From NCBI RefSeq assembly GCF_000718085.1, contig NZ_JOEC01000003.1, positions 124,001 to 188,000 on the forward strand: a stretch of DNA of 64,000 nucleotides, read 5' to 3'. The notes below the pieces were generated by a model that was not told the DNA's origin, made no database searches, and saw only the letters and a list, made by a program, of their open reading frames with translations. Below, in pieces: positions 8,918-15,250 of the stretch (position 1 is its first letter; the number at the start of each line of letters is the position of its first letter). Source of the stretch: Mycetocola saprophilus (GTDB lineage Bacteria; Actinomycetota; Actinomycetes; Actinomycetales; Microbacteriaceae). The position numbers were made by a program, and so were the translations under genes.

Positions 8918-9382
8918 TCAGGAGACGGGTTCGGCCGTTTTTTCCGCGCGGGCCACCTCGTCCTGGCAGGCCGGACACAGCCCCCAGAACGTGACCTCGG
9001 CGGTCTGCACCGTGTATCCCGAGGCATTGCCCGGGTGCAGGCACGGAGCGTGCCCCACAACACAGTCCACATCGTTGATCGCGCCGCAGCGGGTGCACAC
9101 GATGTGATGGTGGTTATCATCCACCCGACGCTCATACCGGGCCGGGGAACCGGCCGGTTCGATCCGACGCAGCAGGCCGGCATCGGTGAGCGCAGACAGG
9201 ACGCCGTAGACGGCCTGCACCGAGGTGTCCGGGAGGTCCGCGAGGACCCGCTCAAACACGGTGCCGGCATCCACATGCGACTTCTCCCCCACCGCACGCA
9301 GCACCGCGAGACGCGGGGCCGTGAGACGGAGACCCGCGCCGCGAATGGCGTCGGAGAGCTCCTCGGTGGTGGCGACTGTCAT
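8918..9382 (-). CDS. Fur family transcriptional regulator
   Basis: 154 residues from the ATG at 9382; AGGG lies 8 nt upstream, whereas GTG codons a few bases earlier would have no usable spacing. N-terminal winged helix (LRLTAPRLAVLRAV through YGVLSALTDAGLL), then the metal sites: DNHHHIVCTRCG and later GLCPACQDE, giving two CxxC pairs that bind structural zinc. Position directly upstream of catalase suggests a FurA/PerR-like peroxide sensor repressing katA and itself. Sequence alone does not separate PerR from iron-sensing Fur. Confidence 0.9.
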   Translation of the reverse strand: MTVATTEELSDAIRGAGLRLTAPRLAVLRAVGEKSHVDAGTVFERVLADLPDTSVQAVYGVLSALTDAGLLRRIEPAGSPARYERRVDDNHHHIVCTRCGAINDVDCVVGHAPCLHPGNASGYTVQTAEVTFWGLCPACQDEVARAEKTAEPVS

Positions 9383-9403
9383 GACACCCACCCTACACGT
9401 TTT

Positions 9404-9418
9404 TTTGAATGACTAAAA
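9404..9418. promoter_or_regulatory. Possible Fur/PerR box upstream of the Fur gene
   Basis: TTTGAAT G ACTAAAA forms a 7-1-7 inverted repeat with 5 of 7 matching pairs. It sits in an unusually AT-rich patch 22-36 nt upstream of the Fur start. The match is partial and could be chance. Confidence 0.3.
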
Positions 9419-9455
9419 ATAACGAAGGGTTTCCGTGTGGCGAACGGAGGTTGAA

Positions 9456-10451
9456 CTAGCCCGCGTAGACGCGCTGGGCACCGGATTCAAACTCGCCCAG
9501 ATCGCCGGTTTCTCCCGACCGATACGCCTTTCGTCCCAGAATCAGCACGTACGCGAGGAACCCCAGGAACACCGCTGCACCGATTCCGATTTTCACCGGC
9601 CAGGGCAGCTCGGATCCGGTCACAAATCCCTCCACGACCCCCGAGACGCCCAGCACAAACACCAGGCCGATGGCCACGGTGATCAGCGAGCGACCATCCT
9701 CGGCGAGCGCCACCAGACGCGGACGCTTGCCCGGAGCCACCCAGGCCCAGAAGATACGCAGTCCCGCGGCGGCGGCCACAAAGATCGCCGTCAACTCCAG
9801 CATGCCGTGCGGGGCGATGTAGAGGAAAAAATCTCCGCCGTGGCCAAAGGTGTGCAGGATCGCAAAGGACTGCCCCAGCCCCTGAGCATTCTGCGCGATG
9901 ATGAACGGCACCCAGATTCCGGTGACTCCGAAGGCCACCGCCTGCGCGGCGATCCAGGCGTTATTAGTCCAGACCATCGCCCCAAACGACGAGGACGCAT
10001 ACTCGGAGTAGTACTGGTAGAAGTCCTCCGAGGCGTACTTTTCCAATCCGGCCTGGGTCCCCAGATTGTAGACCAGCTGCGGGTCCCCCAGCAGCCAGAT
10101 CGCCCACGCCACCGCGATCAGGATCGTGGCCAGCGCCACGGCGAGGGTCAGCCAGCGAATCCGATAGAGCGCGGCCGGCAGTTGTAGCACAAAAAACTCG
10201 CCCAGCTGAAGCAGGACGTTTTTACTCGCGGCCGTAAAGCGCAGCCGGGAACGGGCGATAATCACCCCGAGCCGATCCCCATCCGGGGTGCTGCCGGCGG
10301 CCGCCTGCAGGACCGAAAGATCACTCGCGGCCGACTGATAGCGGGCGATGAACTCATCCGCCTCGGCACCACTGAGCGAGCCCCTGGCGGCGAGCGCCTG
10401 AAGCCGGGTCCATTCTTTTTCGTGCGCGGCACGATACGCGTCAAGATCCAT
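9456..10451 (-). CDS. Stage II sporulation protein M family membrane protein
   Basis: 331 residues from the ATG at 10451. The N-terminal ~90 residues are soluble (MDLDAYRAAHEKEWTRLQAL, with LSGAEADEFIARYQ), followed by about six transmembrane segments and the conserved HTFGHGGDFFLYIAPHGMLEL region of SpoIIM-like proteins. Actinobacterial members are not tied to sporulation and usually sit beside RDD, MoxR and DUF58 genes. Here it is divergent from the RDD gene with only 17 bp between start codons. The MoxR/DUF58 operon lies 4.4 kb away. Molecular role unknown. Confidence 0.88.
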   Translation of the reverse strand: MDLDAYRAAHEKEWTRLQALAARGSLSGAEADEFIARYQSAASDLSVLQAAAGSTPDGDRLGVIIARSRLRFTAASKNVLLQLGEFFVLQLPAALYRIRWLTLAVALATILIAVAWAIWLLGDPQLVYNLGTQAGLEKYASEDFYQYYSEYASSSFGAMVWTNNAWIAAQAVAFGVTGIWVPFIIAQNAQGLGQSFAILHTFGHGGDFFLYIAPHGMLELTAIFVAAAAGLRIFWAWVAPGKRPRLVALAEDGRSLITVAIGLVFVLGVSGVVEGFVTGSELPWPVKIGIGAAVFLGFLAYVLILGRKAYRSGETGDLGEFESGAQRVYAG

Positions 10452-10456
10452 CTGCT

Positions 10457-10465
10457 TAGATTGTA
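10457..10465. promoter_or_regulatory. Overlapping divergent -10 boxes of spoIIM-like and RDD genes
   Basis: On the plus strand TAGATT (10457-10462) is 6 nt before the RDD ATG at 10469. On the minus strand TACAAT (10460-10465) is 8 nt before the ATG at 10451. The two boxes share three bases, so both messages would be leaderless and the promoters should exclude each other. Confidence 0.6.
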
Positions 10466-10468
10466 GAC

Positions 10469-11320
10469 ATGACCGCGACATTTTCGCCGATTGCCGTCGG
10501 CGACAGCACGGAAAACGAACTCATCACCGGTGAGGCCGTGGCCCTTGAGGTGCGCCACACCTCGTTCCTGCTGCGCGCCGCCGGTGCCCTGATCGACGGC
10601 CTGGTCACGGTGATCTTCATCATCGGCTGCTTCATGCTGCTGGGGATGCTGTCCACGATGATCGACATGGATGCGGCCATCGCGCAGGCGTTCAGCGTGG
10701 CCGTCCTGGCAACCGGGCTGGTCATCCTCCCGGCCACCGTGGAAACCCTCACCCGCGGCCGCTCGGTGGGCCGCTTCACGGTGGGTGCACGAATTGTGCG
10801 CAACGATGGCGGGGCAATTTCGTTCCGTCATGCCCTGACCCGGGCTCTCGTGGGAGTCCTGGAACTGTATCTCACCCTCGGCGGGCTGGCCGCGACCGTG
10901 GGGCTGCTGAATAATCGCAGCCGCCGCCTGGGGGATCTCCTGGCGGGAACCTACTCCCAGCACGAACGCGTCCCGCAGATTCGCCGTTTTATCCGGCCGA
11001 TGCCGCCCGAGCTGTACGGATGGGCACAGATCGCCGACGTCGCCAAGCTCCCCGAGCCACTCGCCCGTCGAATCAGCCAGTTCCTGGCCCAGGCGGACCG
11101 CTTCACCCCCGAATCTCGCCTGCGCGTGGCCAGCGAGCTGGCCGCCGAGGCCGCCGTCTTCACCTCGCCGCTGCCGGCCGTACACCCGGAAACCCTGCTG
11201 GTGGGGGTTGCCGCGATCCGCCGAGACCGCGACGCCCGCGCGCTGCAGGCACGCGCCCGCCGCCTCGATGCGCTGGCCCCGGCGCTGATGGGCACACCAC
11301 ACGATTTCCCCCAGCGCTAG
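10469..11320 (+). CDS. RDD family membrane protein
   Basis: 283 residues. The RDD domain is near residues 28-165: RAAGALIDGLVTVIFIIGCF holds the Arg-Ala-Ala...Asp signature, then RGRSVGRFTVGARIVRNDGG and RSRRLGDLLAGTY. Three to four transmembrane helices, then a ~120-residue soluble C-terminal extension rich in Arg and Ala. RDD proteins are thought to be transporters or membrane partners. The divergent SpoIIM-like gene is a common neighbour in actinobacteria. Confidence 0.9.
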   Translation: MTATFSPIAVGDSTENELITGEAVALEVRHTSFLLRAAGALIDGLVTVIFIIGCFMLLGMLSTMIDMDAAIAQAFSVAVLATGLVILPATVETLTRGRSVGRFTVGARIVRNDGGAISFRHALTRALVGVLELYLTLGGLAATVGLLNNRSRRLGDLLAGTYSQHERVPQIRRFIRPMPPELYGWAQIADVAKLPEPLARRISQFLAQADRFTPESRLRVASELAAEAAVFTSPLPAVHPETLLVGVAAIRRDRDARALQARARRLDALAPALMGTPHDFPQR

Positions 11321-11343
11321 GGGACCATACAACTCCGACCCGC

Positions 11344-11349
11344 TAGCAT
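11344..11349 (+). promoter_or_regulatory. -10 box TAGCAT of the SUKH gene (leaderless)
   Basis: TAGCAT is followed by 6 nt and the ATG at 11356, with no Shine-Dalgarno sequence. Confidence 0.5.
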
Positions 11350-11355
11350 GTCCGT

Positions 11356-11904
11356 ATGACCGGTATCGACTGGATTGGCACCCCCGACTCCCCCACGTGT
11401 GAGCACATCGATACCGAGGCTCTCGAACGGATCCGACTCGGCGACGGTGAGCCGTTTCCGCCGTCCTATCGTGCACTGATTCGCCAGGTTGGCTGGGGAC
11501 GGCTCTTTGGGCTGTGGTTCATCTATCCCCCGGTCAGGGAGGGGTATGCCGATGGCTGGCCGGGTCGCACCTCACGATTGAGCGAGCACTTTCGGGTCGT
11601 GTACGCCGACAGCCGCGCCGAGGAGTACACCTGGGTCATCGAGCCCGATGGCTCCTGGGACCTGTCCGAACGACTCGAGGTTTTTGGGTGGAGCGAAAAC
11701 GGCGACTACCTGCTCTGGGAGCTCGGTGCCCGCACGCCGCTCGGTGAACTCCCGATCTGGGAATCCCGCGGGCTTGGATCGCTGCACCGCCTGGGAAGCA
11801 GCCTCGACGAGGCGCTGCCGCTCCTACGCGAGCGCGCCACCGACCCGGCGGCCCCGGACACCCCACGGTTCCAGCCCCTTCCAAGCTTCCGCCTGAAGGG
11901 TTAG
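11356..11904 (+). CDS. SMI1/KNR4 (SUKH) family protein
   Basis: 182 residues. The pattern LGDGEPFPPSYRALIRQVGWGRLFGLWFIYPP and later FGWSENGDYLLWELG and LPIWESRG follow the SUKH order: a helical start, the PxxY/F core, and a strand with a glycine-rich turn. SUKH proteins often serve as immunity proteins against polymorphic toxins, but many stand alone as general binding domains. It lies 114 bp upstream of the VbhA/Fic pair; no toxin with a secretion domain is nearby, so a role in immunity is only a possibility. Confidence 0.7.
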   Translation: MTGIDWIGTPDSPTCEHIDTEALERIRLGDGEPFPPSYRALIRQVGWGRLFGLWFIYPPVREGYADGWPGRTSRLSEHFRVVYADSRAEEYTWVIEPDGSWDLSERLEVFGWSENGDYLLWELGARTPLGELPIWESRGLGSLHRLGSSLDEALPLLRERATDPAAPDTPRFQPLPSFRLKG

Positions 11905-12018
11905 CGCCCGATCCGCCCCAACCGCAGACTTGAGCGTCGGCTGAAAATCCGGAACTTGGCTCTGGTACTTCGTCTAGGGGGTTGTTAGGGTCAGAGCACA
12001 CCTTCGAGGAAGGATCCC

Positions 12019-12258
12019 ATGTCCACCCAATTTGATATCCAAGCGCGCTGGCCGGAGCTCTTCGCCTCACTCGATGCAGTCACCACAACGCACATCATCA
12101 ACACGCTTGCGTCAGGTTGGCACGAAGGCTGGGAACCCAACCGCGAAGACGTAAAGAACCTTACAGATTACGCACGCGGCACGATCGACAAGGCCGAGTA
12201 CACTCGTCGAGCAGACGCGGCAGCACGTACGCACGAGGCCCGAAGCACCGCCGTCTAA
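12019..12258 (+). CDS. VbhA-like antitoxin of a Fic toxin
   Basis: 79 residues, preceded by GAGGAAGGA at about 6 nt. It carries the Fic-inhibitory motif [ST]xxxE[GN] as S32-GWH-E36-G37 inside the helix LASGWHEGWEPN; in VbhA-type antitoxins the glutamate reaches into the Fic active site and blocks productive ATP binding. The C-terminal part (DYARGTIDKAEYTRRADAAAR) matches the usual end of such proteins. The stop overlaps the Fic start by one base (TAATG), the classical toxin-antitoxin layout. Confidence 0.88.
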   Translation: MSTQFDIQARWPELFASLDAVTTTHIINTLASGWHEGWEPNREDVKNLTDYARGTIDKAEYTRRADAAARTHEARSTAV

Positions 12259-12926
12259 TGCCCGGGCCATTTGACTCCTGGGATGCATATTTCTGGGAGC
12301 CAGGTGGCCTCGTGCTGCAAAATCTCTTTGGCCTCCGTGACGCACATGCGCTCGCGAAGCGAGAATATGCGGAAACCGCGATTCAGCAGTTCGATATTGA
12401 GCGTGGAGCCACGAACATCGCTCGGACCTATGATGCTCGTCATCTCCGCAGCATTCACGAGCACCTTTTTGGCGGCGTCTATGCGTGGGCCGGCCAGTTC
12501 CGCTCTGTGGGGATGAGTAAGGGCTCCTACGATTTTGCAGAACCTTCATCGATATCTGGCTATCTTGCGCAGGCGCACCGAAGGATCACGACGTCACCCT
12601 GGGCCGCCATGAATAAGACCGAGTTCGCGACCGAATGCGCGCGAATCTTTGCGTACATCAACTATGCGCATCCGTTTCGCGAAGGAAACGGACGAACTTC
12701 AAAAATCTTCATGCAACAGGTGTCCGAGCTGAGCCGATTTCGACTTGAATTCGACCCGAAGGTTTCCCGTATAACTCCGGAGATCTGGAACCAGGCTTCA
12801 CGCCTATCGGTACCAGATATTGGTTCAGATGAGCCCGAACCACAGGCGCTAGTTCCCGTATTTGCTCGGCTCGCACGGCCGCGAAACCCTCTAGAAACAG
12901 CTAGACCCGGTTCCTCACCTGCGTGA
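12258..12926 (+). CDS. Fic family protein, probable AMPylating toxin
   Basis: 222 residues from the ATG at 12258. The Fic core motif is HPFREGNGRTSK: His138, Phe140, Glu142, Gly143-Asn144-Gly145-Arg146, so the catalytic His and ATP-binding residues are present. The final position of HxFx[DE]GNGRxxR, usually Arg, is Lys149. The flap region reads GVYAWAGQFRSVGMSKG. Such proteins transfer AMP (or another nucleotide part) from ATP to a Thr, Ser or Tyr of a target such as DNA gyrase or topoisomerase IV. Codon use is AT-richer than the neighbours (many TTT, ATA and GAA codons), which suggests transfer. The last bases form part of a hairpin. Confidence 0.9.
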   Translation: MPGPFDSWDAYFWEPGGLVLQNLFGLRDAHALAKREYAETAIQQFDIERGATNIARTYDARHLRSIHEHLFGGVYAWAGQFRSVGMSKGSYDFAEPSSISGYLAQAHRRITTSPWAAMNKTEFATECARIFAYINYAHPFREGNGRTSKIFMQQVSELSRFRLEFDPKVSRITPEIWNQASRLSVPDIGSDEPEPQALVPVFARLARPRNPLETARPGSSPA

Positions 12927-12934
12927 ACCGGGTC
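12904..12934 (+). terminator. Hairpin at the end of the Fic gene
   Basis: Arms GACCCGGTTC (12904-12913) and GAACCGGGTC (12925-12934) form a perfect 10-bp stem overlapping the Fic stop codon, followed by CGCTCTTT. It may be a weak terminator. Confidence 0.55.
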
Positions 12935-12974
12935 CGCTCTTTGTGGCGGGGATTGCGCAAGAGATGGGTGCACA

Positions 12975-13007
12975 AAAATGCCCGGGACCAGCGGTCCCGG
13001 GCATTTT
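12975..13007. terminator. Bidirectional terminator between Fic and beta-glucosidase
   Basis: A perfect 15-bp stem (arms 12975-12989 and 12993-13007, loop AGC) with AAAA/TTTT at its base. It follows the stop of the minus-strand beta-glucosidase by 12 bp and also backs up the plus-strand Fic operon. Confidence 0.9.
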
Positions 13008-13019
13008 CGGTGGTGAGGC

Positions 13020-14189
13020 TTAGAGCGCGTTGCGCTTGGCGATCTCACCCAGGTAGGCCAGCGAGGGCTTGGGGGTGCGCACGAAGGTTTCGCGGTCCAC
13101 GGCGATCAGGCCGAAGGTCGGGCGGAAGCCCGAGGCCCACTCGTAGTTGTCCAGCGCGCTCCAGTGCTGGTAACCCAGCACCTCGACGCCGTCCCGCATG
13201 GCCGAGTGGAGGCCCTCGAGGGCGCCGTCCAGGTAGGCGATGCGGCGGGTGTCATCGGCGGTGGCGATGCCGTTTTCGGTCACGAAGACCGGCACACCCT
13301 CGGTGAGCTCCCAGGCCGAACGCACACCCATCTCCAGGGCCTTGGGGAAGAACTCCCAGCCGGTGAGGGTGGTCTCGACGTCCTCGGACACGGGCAGCGG
13401 GCCGTTGGGGCCGATGAAGGTGCGGGTGTACGCCTGCACGCCCACGAAGTCATCACCCTTCACGTTTTCCAGGTACCAGTCATCGCGGGGGTGACCGTAC
13501 TCGCGCATCATCTCGTCCGCGCCGGGCTCACCGGTGGAGTGGAAGGCCTGGGTCGCGACGGTCCAGCCGGACTTCAGACCGGAGATCTGCGAGAGCACCT
13601 CGCGCGAACGACGGTGCGACTCCAGCAGGGTGTCGGCGACGCCCAGGTCCGGGTTGGGCAGCCCGTAGGCCACCAGGTTCGAGGCGTCCTCGCCGCCGGC
13701 GAGCATCGCGGCGATGTTCGGCTCGTTGATCGTGCACACGTGCTTGACGTCCTGCAGGATCGGCAGCAGCTTCTCGGTGTAGCGCGCGAACAGGTCCGCG
13801 GCGTCCTTGGCACGCCAGAATCCGTCGTTGTACATCCAGCGCGGCACGGTGAAGTGCATCAGGGTCACGGTGGGGTCCAGGCCCAGCTCGTGGGCGGTGT
13901 CGATCATGCGACGGTAGTGGTCGATCTCGGCGTTGGAGAAGAATCCACGCTCGGGCTCGATTCGGGCCCACTCGATGCTGAACCGGTAGGAGTTCAAACC
14001 GGCATCCGCGAGGAGCTTCATGTCCTCCGGGTAGCGGTGGTAGCTGTCCATGGCGTCGCCGCTGGGCTCCACAATCGTGGTGTCCTTGGCGTGCTCCATG
14101 ACCCACCAGTTGCTGTTGACGTTGTTGCCCTCGATCTGGTGCGCGGCGGTCGCGGCACCCCAGAGGAAGCCTTCGGGGAATTTCAGCAC
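13020..14189 (-). CDS. Glycoside hydrolase family 1 beta-glucosidase
   Basis: 389 residues from the GTG at 14189, preceded by AAGGAG at 7 nt; upstream in-frame codons overlap the hydrolase gene antisense frames and lack a ribosome site. The GH1 landmarks are all present: start LKFPEGFLWGAATAAHQIEG, SYRFSIEWARIEP, the acid/base Glu156 in TINEP, and the nucleophile Glu305 in VFVTENG. It should hydrolyse beta-glucosides or related beta-glycosides with retention of configuration. No signal peptide, so it acts in the cytoplasm. It is the last gene of a minus-strand locus with an Opp-type importer, which would supply its substrate. At 389 residues it is shorter than the typical ~450. Confidence 0.93.
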   Translation of the reverse strand: MLKFPEGFLWGAATAAHQIEGNNVNSNWWVMEHAKDTTIVEPSGDAMDSYHRYPEDMKLLADAGLNSYRFSIEWARIEPERGFFSNAEIDHYRRMIDTAHELGLDPTVTLMHFTVPRWMYNDGFWRAKDAADLFARYTEKLLPILQDVKHVCTINEPNIAAMLAGGEDASNLVAYGLPNPDLGVADTLLESHRRSREVLSQISGLKSGWTVATQAFHSTGEPGADEMMREYGHPRDDWYLENVKGDDFVGVQAYTRTFIGPNGPLPVSEDVETTLTGWEFFPKALEMGVRSAWELTEGVPVFVTENGIATADDTRRIAYLDGALEGLHSAMRDGVEVLGYQHWSALDNYEWASGFRPTFGLIAVDRETFVRTPKPSLAYLGEIAKRNAL

Positions 14190-14232
14190 GGTACTACTCC
14201 TTGGTCGTGAATGTGCGGACGGTAGGGGAAAT

Positions 14233-15129
14233 TTAGTGGTCGGCCCAGAACGCATCCAGGGCCAGGGCGGTGGCCTCGGGCGCTTCGAACTGGGGCGAGT
14301 GGGCACCGACGGGGATCACCGCGTAGTCGGCCCCGAGACGCAGGGCGCTCTCGCGCTGCATCGGGATCGGCCACTTATCGTCGTGCTCGCCGTGAGCCAC
14401 CAACACCGGCAGGCCGGTCGCGGCCAGCTCGGGGGTGGTGTCGGGGTCGTTGCGGAGGATGCGTGCACCCGAGATCAGGTTGTCCGAGGACGTCGCGGCG
14501 GCGCGGTGACGCAGGAATGCCATCTCGGGATCCATGTCTTCATCGGGCATGCCCAGGGTGTGCGGGTTGTCGCGATACCAGAGGCCGATTGAGCCGCCCT
14601 CCTGCACCGCAAACTCGGTGTCCTGATGGCGGCCGGGCCAGCCGTGCGGGCCCGAGCAGAGCAGGGTCAGGCTGGCAAACGCGGAGGGGTCCAGGATCGC
14701 CGCGGCGCGGGCAACGCAGCCACCGAACGAGTGGCCCACCAGGTGCACGGTGGCGACTCCGGTTTCGGCGGCCACGATTCGGGCCACCTCGACGGCGTCG
14801 GCGGCGAACAGATCAAGCGTGTAGTTCTCCACGCCCTCGGGTCCCACCGAATCGGCCTGACCGCGCTGGCTGTATACCCAGGCATCCCAGCCGCGCTCGG
14901 CCAGCAGCGGCAGGAACGTGCGGAAGTCCTCACGAGACCCGGTGAAACCGGGCACAAACAGCACCGTGCCGCGACGCTCCCCGACGGGGGCCGAGTGCAG
15001 CGCGGTGAGCGTGCCCACCCCGGCCGCAATGTTCAGCGGGGTCACCCGCGGGTCCAGCTCCAGGCCACCAAACGGGCTACCGGGGGTGATCGTGGAACCG
15101 GGGGTGGTGGTCGAGTCGGGGGTACTCAT
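14233..15129 (-). CDS. Alpha/beta hydrolase
   Basis: 298 residues from the ATG at 15129 with AAGGAG at 5 nt. After a Thr/Pro/Ser-rich start the fold shows the oxyanion region VLFVPGFTGSREDF, the nucleophile elbow GHSFGG (Ser134), a likely acid at HGEHDDKW (Asp250 or Asp251) and the catalytic His277 in VGAHSPQFEAP. It is a serine hydrolase without signal peptide. It lies between the ABC importer and the beta-glucosidase; a reasonable idea is removal of an acyl group from an imported glucoside, but this is inference. Confidence 0.85.
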   Translation of the reverse strand: MSTPDSTTTPGSTITPGSPFGGLELDPRVTPLNIAAGVGTLTALHSAPVGERRGTVLFVPGFTGSREDFRTFLPLLAERGWDAWVYSQRGQADSVGPEGVENYTLDLFAADAVEVARIVAAETGVATVHLVGHSFGGCVARAAAILDPSAFASLTLLCSGPHGWPGRHQDTEFAVQEGGSIGLWYRDNPHTLGMPDEDMDPEMAFLRHRAAATSSDNLISGARILRNDPDTTPELAATGLPVLVAHGEHDDKWPIPMQRESALRLGADYAVIPVGAHSPQFEAPEATALALDAFWADH

Positions 15130-15175
15130 GGGGTCTCCTTCGCGAGGCTCGGGCGGTGAAGCGGTGGCTCCCGAC

Positions 15176-15245
15176 GGTGCACCCGAAACGGGTTCGGGTG
15201 CACCGGTGGGATCGGGATGTCCGGGAACCAGGTTCCCGGGCATCC
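15176..15245. other. Two adjacent inverted repeats between ABC ATPase and hydrolase genes
   Basis: Arms at 15176-15187 and 15193-15204 give a perfect 12-bp stem (GGTGCACCCGAA); arms at 15215-15227 and 15233-15245 give a 13-bp stem with one mismatch. They fill the 121 bp between two genes of the operon, without a T-tract. They may stabilise or partly terminate the upstream transporter message. Confidence 0.7.
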
Positions 15246-15250
15246 CGGTT

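Noticed and set aside
12117-12257. N-terminal extension of the Fic protein
   Set aside because: Overlaps the antitoxin gene in another frame; the TAATG junction at 12256-12260 marks the start.
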